From Neoechinorhynchus agilis (lineage: Eukaryota; Acanthocephala): DNA of 64,000 nucleotides. A program made the position numbers and the translations under genes. The stretch lies in assembly GCA_051530055.1 (NCBI GenBank), contig CM121342.1:1240001-1304000 (forward strand), given 5' to 3'. A model generated the notes under the pieces. That model searched no databases, was not told the DNA's origin, and was given only the letters and a program-made list of their open reading frames with translations. This document shows positions 48,501 to 60,904 of this stretch, one piece after another. Every line of letters begins with the position of its first letter. Position 1 is the stretch's first letter.

Positions 48501-51500
48501 TAAATACCTCCTAAAATCCGCTCGTTTGCTGTCTAAATAAATTATATCGCTGGATCGTGTCCGCGAATTCATCAAAATTGCTTGTAACGTCAGTTGTAAC
48601 TCTTCCAAGGTAAAACAATCAAAAGCAATGAACGACGTATTAGAAAGTACAAGAAGTCGCATTAGTTCAAGAGCATTTGCTGCTCGTCCACCATTAAATA
48701 TTCTCGTTTCAATGACAGATACCGATGGGTCACTGAAATAGTCTCCTAGATTAACCGGCCACTTTGACCATAATTCTAAATCACTGCCATCTGCACCTGC
48801 GCCTTGTTGGCCAAGAAATATACCATGAACTGTTTCTTGAGGAGGAAAATTGGAGAATTTCTTGAACACTTCATTGAACTCATGGGACTCGTCACCCACT
48901 TTAGCAATCAAATTACGAATAAAAACGTCGAAAGAGTTCGTATCCGAAGTGGAGTAACCGAAGGACCAAAATAAAGAGAAATAGAACCATCCAAATACTA
49001 AATGAGATTGAATTGATGATGACTGGCTGTTTGATGATCTCTTCATTTGTTCAAAATCCGTAACGAATCCTTCGAAGATCTTGGAAAATGTACGAAATTT
49101 GCATACCGAAGGCAGACCATCAGATCGATGTTCCATAAATTCATTGCAAGGAAGCATGATCCTATTGCAAAGAAATTCAAGAATATCAGCAGAACCGAGA
49201 GGAAGTCGTTGAGAAATAGAGGCAATCCAATTCTTGTATTTTACGTCGATACGAAGTGCTGATTGATCGAATTGTATTAGAACGCATCTGGTAGCCTAAA
49301 TGGGCAGATTGAATAGGGGCTTTTAAAAACTTGAATCATGCTTAGCAATCTTTCGGTAAAAATTCAAATTCTTATTAGCCTACAATTAATAATTAATACT
49401 TGAAATAGTTCGTAAAGACGGAAATTTTCGACAAGTTTTAAATTGAATTTCTACAAAAATAAAATCCGTTCAAACTACGCTAAACGTCCAAATTAAATAA
49501 AAGGTGAATAAAACATAAAAACTTAAGAGAGCGTTTCTAAACGAATTTCGTCCTCAACGACTACATAGAAAATTACAAATATTTCTTTAATGCGACATAA
49601 ATCGTTTTTATTTCAATAGATGGTCGCTTCGCATAATTGTTCCATCGCGAATAAAAATTAAAGTCAACGATGAAGATCGAACGCTTTTTAGCTGAATTTA
49701 CCTGCTGAGGAGTTAAAAATCGTAAGGAATCTACTTCAAAAATAAAATTTAATTTCTGCCTCATTCCAATGTCGTTTCCTTCATGATCCATGAATCTTCG
49801 CATAAGTAAAAGTTCAAACAGTTTTTCAGAATTCTGAGCGTTATGTAAGTCGCAATCAATTACAGGAACAACAATGTCTTCTAAACGCTTTTCGTTGACC
49901 AGTTTAATAAATTTAAATAGTTTGCTATTTGAGCTTTCCAAAAGGTTATCAAGTTCAGTCGATCCAACAAGATCTTCATAGTCGAATTGTTCAGCGTAAA
50001 TTTTGAAAAATCTTATAAGTCGCTTATCGATGTTCTATTTTATTATACTATTGAAAAAAGCAGAAAGTTAAACATTCACGGTACCTTATCGACAATTCTG
50101 CTAATACAAGTCGATAATAAATTGAGGCAAGTTGTTTTCCCAGTACCGGCTTCGCCAACTAAAATCACATTGTCGCCGGAAAGGAGAGCGTTGTAGACAT
50201 TCACGCAGGCTTTCACAAGAGATTCGTATTCACGATAATGCCGCTGTTCGCACTCGTTGTTCAAAATATTATTTAAAACGATGCTGGGTCCAAGTTCGTG
50301 TTGGTCATCATTAATAGTTAAGTCCGGACGAAGGTCAATTGTATTTTGCTCGACATCAAAATTGTTAGACGACCTGCAATCTGATTTACTTTCCGTTTTC
50401 GATAAATGTATCTCAGGTAAAATCGCCTAACGTATAAAATCAAAGTTTCGAAAAAAATGATCTAAGCAAACCCCGATTTTACTTCGATTAATGATTCCAT
50501 TCATCTCCGTATTACAAGTGACGAAAACCTTCGACCGAGAATTATGTCTTAACAATAATATAAGTTGGCAAATGCGGTGCACAATAGCCTCCGGAGCTTG
50601 TTCTATATTTCTTATTACAATCCACATATCTATTCTAAATACGTTCTAAGAAACGGGATTTTATACCTAAAGTTTTGAAGTGAATACAAACCTCCAGCAT
50701 TTTAGCGAGCGGGAACATTTTTATATAATTGATACAGTCATATTCAAGAAGTGTGTAACCCAGCAAAGATGCAATGTATTTTAGTAGTCTTGTCTTTCCT
50801 ACGAAAAATTCGAAAAGTTTAAATCTGTTTAAAACTTGCTTATATTTTATTTGTCATTTTCGAACTTTCGCAAAGAGGTTTCAGTTCTTAAAATCGTGAT
50901 TGTAAATAAAGACCGATTTAACCTTAATTCGTAGTATGAAACTCGTTTTCTAGAAATGATTCGATATGTTATTTAAATAGTCTTCAGAAATTTCAAAGCA
51001 ATAAAAATTGTTAAATTGGGACTGCTTAAAATACGTATGGTTTTAGTATCAAGCTAATTTATTTGCAGTGTTAAAGGTATATTGTTTTATAAGATTTTTT
51101 GGCCCAGTAAATTCTCACCTGTTCCGACCTTGCCGTATAGAGCACACCCTTCGCGCTGCTTCAATGTCTTCATTATTGCACTAAATAATTAAGAAGTTTC
51201 AGGAAATTCAAATTTTGCATTTAAAAAGGAATTTGTCTTGTGTTGCTTTTCGACGATACGAAAAGTAAGACTAATTCGCGAATATAAATTAAGTATTTAA
51301 TTTTCAGATGGTCACTTAGAAAGTTGAATATCCATGGGAAAGACATTATGAATGTTAAAACCTAAACAATGTATACTTGCTGCGGGGAAATATATGGAAT
51401 TACTTAGACCTCAAATTTTTTATCTTTCTAGCTTTGAAATTCAATGCAGCTTCTCTAAATTAATTGTTACTTAGGTCGCTTGTTTACACCCGAAAGGGAT

Positions 51501-54500
51501 TATTAAAGTCAAATGTAGTTATTTCGACTTCAAGTGCGGATTAAACACTTTAACAATTGGATTGATAATGACTGATTCAATCAGTCGAAATATATTCGCC
51601 TTTAATGATCATTCTCCTCGGTTGTTGACAAGGGACCTAAACAATAATATATATCTAACCAACAAGAATGCGATCCTCAATATGTCTAAATTAAATAACA
51701 ATATATTTTTAAGGGTTTTTGTTAAATTCTCAACACTAATTTTAAGCTTACCGCATTTTATGCTGAAAATCTTCAATGTCCAAAACGCAAACTGGTGGAA
51801 CATTGACATCTCCGTTGAACTCGAATTTCACGTGATTTAACGAGATATAAATTTCATGGTGCTAATCATATAAGTATAATCAAAATAAATCACAAAAATC
51901 TTACATCAAAATGCACACGAACGATTGATTCAATAACAACATCGAAGCTAGTTTCACCAGTTACGAATTGGTTTAAAATTTGTTTCCACATTAAGATTTC
52001 ATTTTTCACGAAACTTGCAAAATGCTCGTTGTAGTATGATTCACTTTGGTCGCAAAGAACTCTTTGAATAATGTTTAGTTCACTCATTATTTGTGGAACC
52101 TTTAACACAAGCTAATACAATTTAGGGATTTTAAAAATGCTTACTTTATCAAAAATTTCGTTAGTTTTTTGAAGCTTTGAAGTCACAAATGCGGCTAAAG
52201 ATATTTGAGCAATCTGCGACGTGCACCATTGCCAATCCTCCAATAGATTTTCACTTTTGCTCATTTTCGTTATCAGTAAAAACATCGATCGGATATACTA
52301 ATTTGCCCTGGAGAGAAAAACTCCGAACATTACCGACTTACAGATTTTAGACTTGATCTGATACTCGATCCAATGCTATTAAAAGCTCTAGCCAACGCCC
52401 TGGTCGACTGATATTCCACACGAATTTCGAGTTTATTACAAAAGAGTTGTATCTTTTGATGCTCCGTGTTTTCAAATGACGCTATATGTTCATTAGACAA
52501 AAGGGTTAAGTCGGCAATATCGGGATATGAGTATAACATGATTGTCTTGAGTCTGTATAGAGAAAATAAAATTCACTTTTTTAAGATAATTAGTCTTACG
52601 AATGTACATTTAGACCATAGGAAGTAACTAGGTGACGTATATCCTTCAAAGGTGCTAAGAACAATCTTTTACTTTCATTGGCAGCTCGCAATATCCAATT
52701 ATCTATTTTCTATAACAAAATCGATGTTAGAAATATTTTTACAGGTAGATCTTCATGCCAGCAAATAACATCTCAATATTGCGAAAATCAAATGCTTGGA
52801 AAACTAGTCCTGATTTGCTCGGAATTTAAGCGCATCTCGGGGAATGGTTCGGAGATACGGTATCTATCGAAAAAAATTTAAATTACGTTTATAATTACTA
52901 ATTCATTTCACAATATGTTCAGGGTAAAAGAGCAATTGATATAATAAAGTAAATATTAATGAAATCTTTAAATTATGAGATCTCATGAATTCCCGCAATA
53001 TGTCACGTGAGATGAATTTGAAAAATTACATACGAACACTCGAGGAAACATATAGAATTCAAGAGAATTTACCTTCTTCGCTACTGATGTTGGTTCATAA
53101 GCAGTATCCAACTTTTCAGAGTATTTCTGAACTGAAAAGTCATTATCAAAAGGATTTGCCAATTGTATAATTTCACTAATTTTCGCAGCTGAAATCTCGT
53201 TCGGATAAGATCGATGCATGACAGTTAAATCCTGTGGGAACATTTCATCTGTCAATCTTCCAAGATTACTGTATTCTTTAGCATATCTCGCAAATTTTGG
53301 CACGATCACCTTAAAACCTTTTAATCGTTCATATAATTCCTTCGTTCTCTCCTGTTGAAAGTGACCTCCACTGAGAGTTTTTATATCAATGAGTTTCTGT
53401 GAAGCGTAAATCCTGCCAATAATTTGAGCTAATTTACACCGATCATCTAATTGCTGAAACTCTCCATTCGAATTCCAATACTGTTGAAGAGTCCTACGAA
53501 GGGCCTCGTCGTTCAAACGAGATAAATCCTTGCCAAGCATTCGTGTTATATCAGAGAGTTTTGAGCGAATACTGTAAGACAACATCCTTCGAAATTCAAA
53601 ATTCATTAATGTTTGCACATCAACTTTGATGAGCGTCATAAGTATTGCATCGTTGTCTCGAGTTTTATCTTTAAAAACTCGGGCGATAAATTTTATTATT
53701 ATTAAACTTACCTTCATTGCTGAGCACTGCAATCACTTGCAACCCTTTTGATATAACCAATAGCCGTTCTTTATTGAAATCTATTAAGTAATGGGCTCCC
53801 GAAATATTTTTAAGAAAGCGAAACAGTTGATCGAGTTTTAATATAATTTTATCGATTTTTGAAATTAACGACCATACATCAAGGGATTGACAGCGAACTT
53901 GAAGGATTGGAGCAATAAACGAATTGATTTGTTGGCAAAGATAAAATAGTTGAAACTGTTTCGTAACAAGACGAATCAGTAAATCCGTCTGAGTATCGAT
54001 CTCACACTTTTGTCCAATGTAAGCGATCTCAGTGCAGTGCAATGCGACCTGAATTACTAGCGAGAAAACTAAGGTTAATATTAATTCTTACATTAGTCCT
54101 GAATTCGATTAGTTCCCCATATAATAAATAAGCATTTTCGAGATAAACATCGATAGTTGAGACGTCACCATGTCCGCTTAATTCAAATACCCGTTTTGAA
54201 AAATCGTTAAAAGCCAGATTCATCTGATCGAGAGATTTCTAAAACACACACATAAGAGCCACGATTACACATGAGCGAATTTACCTTATAATTTGCGATA
54301 ATTTCCAATCTCTTAAGTTCTACTGACACGTTTCCAGCAACTAAAAGACTTGCGAAATTAAATGTAAGCACCAGCGAATCAGGTTTTAGGAACGTTTCCA
54401 ACTCTTCGGTTTCGTCGTATTTCATAATAAAGTCTTGAAGAACAACGAGCTGCATCATTTTTCGTTTCAGTGAACTAAAGTGTGCCTTGTACAGACGTTC

Positions 54501-56715
54501 AAGAAATTTCCATTGATGAACTAGAGAAGATGTACTCATGTCGTGCCTTACAATGACTTCGGAAAACTTCTCGAGCATCAGTGTGAATCTGTGAAATTGG
54601 AGAAATGGATTTTTGAAATAATAATAATTGATAATCGTTTCAAAAATGAAAATTTTTCAAACCATCTAATTGTTTAGGCATTGCGACAATTATGAATAAT
54701 CAAAAATTATTAAATTTTGTGGTTATTTGCGATTCATGATTCATATTTGTTCGTAGACCACGAACAATTTTCCTACTGTTGTTTGCAATTAAATTCGTAG
54801 CAAAATGCATCATTAGCAGTTCGGAAATTTTATAAACATACACGTGAATAATATACTTCAATATTGTCCAATTTACCTCCAATATAAGAAAATGAATATA
54901 ACTTCAAATGAGGCTTTGGCGGTCCCTTTGGTGAATATAAAATGTAAAATAATTTTTACCCATAAAAATAAATTTGAAAACTCATGAAAACACTCGCCTG
55001 TCATGGAGAGATCGGTATTTTTCCAGAATCGTAGAAACAATATTCGCTTTAATTTGCATGATTTGATCTTTTATAGACAAAAGGGCATCCGTGCAATCGA
55101 CTCGTGTTGCAGGTCCGTTAATTTCTTGTATCCTCGTTCCTAGCTCTTTTTCAATTACCAATAGCTTATAATATAAATTCATTACAGTAAACGTATCGTG
55201 ATTTGACGCGAGCAATGCATTCGAATGCTCCATCATCTATATTGGTGGTTTCTTAAACTCAACAATTATATAATCTAACCTCGTTGCAATGAATATTCTC
55301 AAACGGCTTGAGACTTTCAGTAATACTATTCGCTGCAAACAAACCTTTCTCAAAATACTCATCAATGAACGATAAGTTAATCTCTTCAACTTTTACATCA
55401 TCGTCACCATTGCTGACGCTCGTTAGTTTCGAATAAATATTTTTTAAAGATGAAATAAAGCACTTGAAAATGTTTTTGTGGTTACGTTCGCACATTCGAT
55501 CTAAATTTACTTCGAACACAAATTCTAAAAAGGATTTCGTGAAGTATTTTATGAGAGTCAAGAAATATGCTTACTTATGCGTGACTTATTGTCGAATGTC
55601 CCAAGTCCAAGTAATTTCGCTTTGATTTTATCTTCAGTTTCAGATATAAACTTAGATAAATCGTATCGAATATAAGAAAGAGCATCTGATTTTATTGCAG
55701 TAAGATTTGCATGTTTAAACTTTTTATTATAGATCAATTCAAAATTGATTATTTTCTCTTCGAGTCTAAAAAGCACACTTAATTATTTTTAAAATGGATA
55801 AACCTTTACTTATGTTTGAATCCAGAAATCATTGATAGCGCCGAAAATTGTCCCTTTGTACAAAATTCATCGATGTCGATTTCCAAAGATGTCCATAGGG
55901 AATCAAGGAAATGAGTAAAAAAGCTAAATATCGAATAATAGAATTCGTATAATTGTACGGCATTTAAAAAAGCGTTCTAAGCACAAGTTACGGATTAACG
56001 ATGCCATAACTCCGTTAAGAACGGAATTCAACAAAATTTTAATTAAATTCGTATAATCCACACACTCATCTTACCTTTCAGTTAAGAGCTTAATTTCCGA
56101 ACTGAGGGTTTGCATTTGTTCTGAGTGCTTAATCGCCAAAATCCGCTCGATTTCTGCTAACACTACCGCATTTAGATGCCGTGGAAAACCTCGTTGAATG
56201 CTCCGGTTTAAGCTTGAACAAATATGTCTTTCTACAACATTTTTCATGCATTTGCTGCCTTAGTTGTGACAATTAGATGATATGGTCAATAAAAGATAAG
56301 AAACTAACTTATCATTCGAACAGCTAAGCGCTTATATATTTCCATTAAGTGGTCGAAAAACTTCCCTCGTTGTGGAGTTGATGGTTTTATTCGAAGCGCA
56401 TGAAGTACAAGCTCTCGCCAAAAATTTAAGCCTTTTAGATATTTTTCTGATGTTAAAAAATCATCGACATCATAATCTAAGATCTACAAACAATTTAGAG
56501 CGAATTAATAGTTATTGGGCTGAAACAAACATGCTTTTGGTTTTCTCGAATTTGAATCTCCTCTATTGTTAAAGCTTCGTTTCCCATCAATTTTTTTCTG
56601 CAATGTAGATTAAATAAAATGTTTCAATTTCGAAACTAACAATCTTAAAGCATTTTCGCAATCAAACTTCACCAATCTCAGATCGCTTTTTTCATTTAGA
56701 ATATCTAAAATCAGA
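39531..56715 (-). CDS. Divergent dynein heavy chain, closest to cytoplasmic dynein 2 (IFT dynein)
   Basis: A very large multi-exon gene with mostly 45-150-bp introns, running from about 56.7 kb to the stop at 39,531. Dynein 2 is the retrograde motor of intraflagellar transport in cilia. Segments in order are as follows. The tail (NFWRELVLHALRIKP near 56.4 kb) resembles DYNC2H1. The linker region spans 54.5-51.6 kb. AAA1 has P-loop GKVGTGKT split by an intron at 50,799-51,118. The AAA1 Walker B position reads WIVIRNIEQ instead of CFDEFNR, and a sensor-like VTCNTEMN follows. AAA2 has P-loop GEAGTGKTT (50.1 kb) and FIFEVDSLRFLTP. AAA3 (48.7 kb) reads GGRAANALELM and AAA4 (46.9 kb) SGCVGGQYFDG where P-loops should be. 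Then come stalk coiled coil 1 (46.1-45.7 kb), the microtubule-binding region, coiled coil 2 and AAA5 (43.2-43.8 kb). AAA6 contains CILRAIQPDTI (42.0 kb), and the C-terminal end reads VLIDGILLHNAKMN with LPLYHT. The 5' end is uncertain: an ATG lies at 56,587 but an acceptor and an upstream exon (LNEKSDLRLVKFD) suggest more coding sequence. Confidence 0.85.
44945..45690 (+). mobile_element. Retroelement insertion in a dynein intron
   Basis: The dynein intron 44,687-45,688 is about 1 kb, far longer than its neighbours. It holds a dispersed repeat (45,039-45,240) followed by the C-terminal end of a non-LTR-type polyprotein (45,370-45,630). The latter reads HYFAPFGVETLGSFGTAVQD and then FLLQNISLAVQRGNAASV, a pattern common at the ends of metazoan non-LTR retrotransposon ORF2 proteins. 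Imperfect direct repeats of about 24 bp (AACCGGCTAGCCAGACTTCAAAG near 44,948 shares its core with 45,662) flank it. The donor GTAAGT and an acceptor remain usable on the dynein strand, so the gene need not be interrupted. Confidence 0.7.
45105..45235 (+). repeat. Dispersed repeat, copy 2 of 4
   Basis: The best preserved copy. Its plus frame reads YLRIRRESYKLITVWFRVL and then FIRFPDPDQ. The DNA contains GGAGGGAGTCGTACAAACTC and an ACCGTATGGT near-palindrome. It shares GGAAACTYACTGRTGAGTCC with the 61-kb copy. Confidence 0.7.
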
Positions 56716-57334
56716 AAACGTTTTAGACATGATTAAACTAAAGAATTTAAAGCGTACACAGCACTGGTTTCAACTTATCAATTTCCCTTTGTTTGTCCAT
56801 GTTTGCAATAATTTGGGAGTAAATTAAATGCGATGTTTATTTTGGTGGAACAACGTCGCCATGCCAATTAAAGTTTCTATTTTATTAAACAACGCGTGAC
56901 AAAAGTTTTCATGACAACAATCTTTCCTTTACCAAATTTGTGCTATTCTCTAGAGCCTAAAACGAATATCAAAATCAAAAATGTAAAAATCCAGAAATTG
57001 ATTTGCGTATTGAATATATTTACTTTGTTATAAATTTTATATGAAATAACATATCTCAAACAAGCCCAATAAAATGCTATACACCATACGCAGACGGTAT
57101 GAAGTTTTCATCTATTCGTTTAAGTGAATTGTCATCTTCAATTCAAACATCGTTTTCAAATCAGTTTTTATTTTGATTTTACTGACAAGTTGTATTTCAA
57201 CTGCATACTTCACCATAAAGATGTTGATAGATGAAAATTTTCAATATTTTGGGTTTAAATGAAGAAGGATAACTCATAGACAATGAGTCACTAACAAGTT
57301 TGTTAAACAGTTTTACAATTTTACAAACTTTTTT
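56716..57334. other. AT-rich region upstream of the dynein gene
   Basis: Probably the promoter and possible further 5' exons of the dynein gene. I could not place them: start and donor candidates exist around 56,750 but none is compelling. Confidence 0.35.
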
Positions 57335-57562
57335 TTAATTCCTCGGTGTTGGTCCGAAGGCATCAATCCTCTCAATCGCGACTGGTTGGAAAATGTAGAA
57401 TCGACGAATCGAGGCAACTTTATCCGTTCCTGAAACTTCAAGGGACAATTTGCTCTTCGCAATCGTATTCGGGTAGATGAAGTGCAAAGGAGACGACTTA
57501 TTTCCCACGGGACGGTCTTTTTCGCCGTCTCTGGTTAAATCGACCGGCTCGATGAGAGACCA
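57335..57562 (-). CDS. Unassigned coding-like 3' segment
   Basis: A minus-strand frame of about 75 codons reads SLIEPVDLTRDGEKDRPVGN, later RRFYIFQPVAIERIDAFGP, and stops at TAA, followed directly by a run of A. It looks like a real protein C-terminus. A second minus frame at 57,498-57,770 (MAGFVPKEKLLAVKKGTPKK) overlaps its start and may be a neighbouring exon or a shadow. The short A-run after the stop would suit a processed copy. Family not recognised. Confidence 0.35.
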   Translation of the reverse strand, partial: WSLIEPVDLTRDGEKDRPVGNKSSPLHFIYPNTIAKSKLSLEVSGTDKVASIRRFYIFQPVAIERIDAFGPTPRN

Positions 57563-57769
57563 TAGTCTTGGCTATCGTTTTGGGACAATCGAACCCGTTG
57601 ATTCTTATGCTGTCGGTTTTGGCACAGCACTTGCATGTCGCAGGGCTTAAGCAAGCCACGCCAAGATCTAGCCCAAAAGCGAGACTAAATGAGCAATCAT
57701 CAATTTTATGTTTTTTAGGTGTGCCCTTTTTCACGGCCAATAATTTTTCTTTGGGCACAAAGCCCGCCA

Positions 57770-57870
57770 ATCTGGTTCAGGGAAGCGGATAAAATCACTT
57801 AATATCCCGAACCATACGGTTATGAGTTTGTACGAATCCCTCTGGATCCTCAAATACCTCCAAAGGAGGC
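57770..57870 (-). repeat. Dispersed repeat, copy 3 of 4
   Basis: The reverse complement carries GGATCCAGAGGGATTCGTAC, AAACTCATAACCGTATGGTT and TGATTTTATCCGCTTCCCTG, matching the 45-kb copy closely. It lies between a Penelope N-terminal relic and the unassigned segment at 57.3-57.6 kb. Confidence 0.7.
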
Positions 57871-57947
57871 GACCACAGTAATAACAGGGACTTGGCAAGA
57901 CTCAGAAAAATAAAAATCATCTATTTTAGTGCCAATGGACGAGATTT

Positions 57948-58600
57948 TTAAAGCGTTAAGAAAATCACTGGACAATTCGGATGCGGCCAGAACAAAGGTT
58001 TCGGAATTCCTAAAACCAAAATAGCATGACCAACGTTTTTATACCGATGTATCCGTTTGGAGAGCCAGTTCAAGTTCTTTAGTCCAGTTTTCAAGTCCGA
58101 TTCGGTACGGGTGCAACACCTAATCTGTAATTCACATATTCGAAGTTTGACAATATAATCAGAGCCTTTGCTCAACAAGGCAACTTCCTCTCCCGTGAAG
58201 ATTCGTTTAGACTTTTCAAGAAATATGGTTGTACCTTAGGGATATTTGGTCGCAGTCGATCCAACTTCTTGTTGTCGTTTCTTAATCTCCAGTGTTCGGG
58301 CATTTATTCCCTCATTAACGTATCCATTTAGCCACATAATATCGTCATAGTCAAGAGTGCGTGTAAGATATTCCCATGTGCTCATGGAATCGTTCTTAAT
58401 GTGACATATTCGTTTCCTCATCTCTACGATGGCGAAGTTCAATAATTGTCTTTCAAAGGAGCGCTGTACGAATGATCCGTGGAATGCAATTATGCCTGAT
58501 TTTAGTCGGACACACATCGGTGTTAAGTTCTCGTTCCTACATGTCTGCATGAATTTAAGATCTTGTTTGCTGCAGGGATCCAAACATCCAGTGGTAAATG
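57948..58600 (-). mobile_element. Penelope-like element relic: N-terminal region
   Basis: On the minus strand from about 58,580 leftward: DLKFMQTCRNENLTPMCVRL, which fits the conserved F--TC---NLTP---R motif at the start of Penelope ORFs, then a charged helical stretch (EIKKRQQEVGSTA), then GEEVALLSKGSDYIVKL. The last is the E--LL-KG--F motif that precedes RT in these elements. The RT is absent. Interrupted by a stop in the middle. Confidence 0.7.
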
Positions 58601-58640
58601 ACTCAGGAAGAAGAGGGTGCTATCTCCTTTTTGGGTTCAT

Positions 58641-59470
58641 TTAATGAAATTTTTCAATTTACGTTCAATCAGGACCGTCATCAATGGTCTATAAAGGATA
58701 TGGATAATGCTAAAAAATGGCTATAAAAAATGTAGTTCGATATCTTAAAGGTGCCGACGGAAAGGAATAATTATTGTAAATTTGTTCTTGTCTGACTTTT
58801 CAATTTGACTTGCACATCTGTTATAAACTTTGACAGTTTGATTGGTTACCGCTTAAAATCATGTATTAAAAAACGACAATTTGAGTAGAAACTTATGGTT
58901 TTATTTGCGGCTGCGATAGGATCAATGGCTTGAAGTTGAATTCTTCATTTGACAGCCGAGGAAATGATCGTTTGTTTCTTTGATGCTGCAAGGATTATAT
59001 TATAGTGCTGTTGCTGTTTTATGGATAGAATTCAATAAAACATTGGAAGCTAAGGACAAAAGGGCGATAGAGGATCACAAACATCAAATGAAATAGGTTG
59101 AAAAGGGAGAACAATCGATATTTTCATTTAATTAAATTTTTCAATTTACGTTCAATCAGGACCGTCATCAATGGTCTATAAAGGATATGGATAATGCTAA
59201 AAAATGGCTATAAAAAATGTAGTTCGATATCTTAAAGGAGCCGACGGAAAGGAATAATTATTGTAAATTTGTTCTTGTCTGACTTTTCAATTTGACTTCT
59301 TTTGATTAAACATTATAAATTATGTTAAATCGATTGTCGATAAAGGATGTGGCTCATTCTAAAAAATGGCTATAAAAAGCAGTTCGATAGCCTAATTGAG
59401 AAGAAGGAAAAGAATAATTATTGTAAATTTGTTCTTGTCTGACTTTTCGGTGCAAATTTGTTATAAACCT
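58641..59470 (-). repeat. Inverted copy of the 487-bp satellite (about 1.4 units plus a diverged edge)
   Basis: The reverse complement of the array at 9.9-16.3 kb: it carries the inverse of CCATTGATGACGGTCCTGATTG and of GCCATTGATCCTATCGCAGC. A diverged partial unit at about 59,318-59,470 shares TTTTTTAGAATGAGCC with the diverged last unit at 16.2 kb, where ordinary units read TTTTTTAGCATTATCC. Confidence 0.93.
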
Positions 59471-59482
59471 TGACACGAGAAT

Positions 59483-59746
59483 TTGAATTACATCTCGTTC
59501 CGTGGTCGACCAAAGCATTCGTGTACCAAATGCTCGTTCATTTGCGGAAAAAAGAGCAAAGAAAATGTTACAGATCAAAAGTTCGTGTCCAAGACACTGG
59601 ACATTGAAGTGTATGAAGCAACGAAAGAAAGGTGGCAAAATCTTTCTCGTCATCTCAATGTCGGTGATTTGGTCTTTGAAACGCCATTGCGGGTGAAAGC
59701 TAAGAAATCGGATATTTATGTAATTTTTACTTCGGTAGTATCGTAA
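59483..59746 (+). CDS. Unassigned 87-residue ORF
   Basis: Basic N-terminal half with four cysteines or fewer, then SKTLDIEVYEATKERWQNLS and NVGDLVFETPLRVKAKKSDI. The second half looks coding, with alternating polar and hydrophobic residues. The left edge abuts the satellite copy, so the start may be artificial. No domain recognised. Confidence 0.3.
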   Translation: MNYISFRGRPKHSCTKCSFICGKKSKENVTDQKFVSKTLDIEVYEATKERWQNLSRHLNVGDLVFETPLRVKAKKSDIYVIFTSVVS

Positions 59747-60384
59747 TGCTTAAAATCTATTGCTCCCAATTAAAAAAATCTGGAAATATTGGTTGGTCAC
59801 GAATTTCGGGATTAATGTTTGTTCAACCGGGTTTTTATTATGCGATGTTGTGTTATTTTGTGATTGAAAACGTGGTTTTAGAATTGTATTTTTTAACTAT
59901 TCACTTCTAATTAGATTTTAGCTAATTTTCTTCTCGTTTTATTTATGGTTTTAAATTATCCATTGCATTTTCTTCGCTTTTTCCTTGGATTTTTTACTTC
60001 AATATTAGTTTTTTAAATCTTACATAAACGTAAATATCTTCTCAATTCTTAATAAAATGGGACTACAAATTTATAGTTGAATAATTTTCTGATCACGTTT
60101 TTATTTCCTACAAATTATTTTGGGTTATTAATATTTGGTTTCTGTAAATAAAACCATGGAAGCTCAAAAGCATATTCTGAATATTTTTGTTTATGAACAT
60201 TTTCCAAGCGTGTTGAAGGCATATTACGATTTTTTCAACCGTCTGCGACAATTTTCACCTATGTTTTCCATTTGTTTTAGATTATTTTATAAAGAAGAGT
60301 TTGAAACTGGACCAATGAATTCATATTGATTTTTAATTTTTTTTCGTTTTTTGCTCACCGAATTAATCGTATGATTTTAGATAT
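59747..60384. other. AT-rich region with a short ORF
   Basis: A 64-codon plus frame at 60,135-60,329 (with FPSVLKAYYDFFNRLRQFSP) could be a small exon upstream of the 60.4-kb ORF; there is no further support. Confidence 0.3.
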
Positions 60385-60684
60385 ATGCCTTACGGAGATC
60401 ACGGCCGGCGAATGCTATATCCTTATTCTGTGCTATCGAAGCTCAGTCGATTTCCATTTGCTTATTACTACAACAGCTCTTCAACAGTCAAGATTTTTAG
60501 CTATGGGATCCTTACTGCAATTATAGCCGTTGGTATTTTAGAGAATTCGAAATATAGCGATTACGCCTCCTATACACCTTACACGGCTATTCATCATAAA
60601 CTCACAGAGACAATGATTCACCAACGGACTCTTGATAGATATCCGCCTCAGTTGGACACAAAAACGCCTTCAAGTACGAGTTGA
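60385..60684 (+). CDS. Small single-pass membrane protein, unassigned
   Basis: A 99-residue ORF beginning MPYGDHGRRMLYPYSVLSKL, with one hydrophobic helix (IFSYGILTAIIAVGIL, about residues 37-53) and a polar tail rich in Y, T and H. It lies just after a TTTTAG acceptor-like site, so the ATG may be internal. Size, one membrane span and basic N-terminus would suit a mitochondrial inner-membrane accessory protein, but I cannot name a family. Confidence 0.4.
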   Translation: MPYGDHGRRMLYPYSVLSKLSRFPFAYYYNSSSTVKIFSYGILTAIIAVGILENSKYSDYASYTPYTAIHHKLTETMIHQRTLDRYPPQLDTKTPSSTS

Positions 60685-60904
60685 TAGATTTCGAAAGCAA
60701 GTAGAAAAAAATAGCGTTTCGCATTCGAAGATTGAGCTCTAAAGAATATCTTTTTAAACAGTTATTTTTTACAAAAATGGGTGTTAAGTATTTTTCTAAT
60801 TAATAATAACACGTTTTTAGCATTTTTATGGGTGGCTTAGCCGGTAGTCTTTTTGATAGATATTTTATTATTCCATACACGATTAAATGGACACACAACT
60901 TCGC

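Noticed and set aside
54700-54882. Extra dynein exon
   Set aside because: The frame is open but lacks matching splice sites and does not fit the neighbouring exons; it looks like intron sequence.
59483-59600. Zinc-finger-like CTKCSFIC
   Set aside because: A single CxxC-type pair with no spaced histidines or second cysteine pair, at the edge of a satellite copy.
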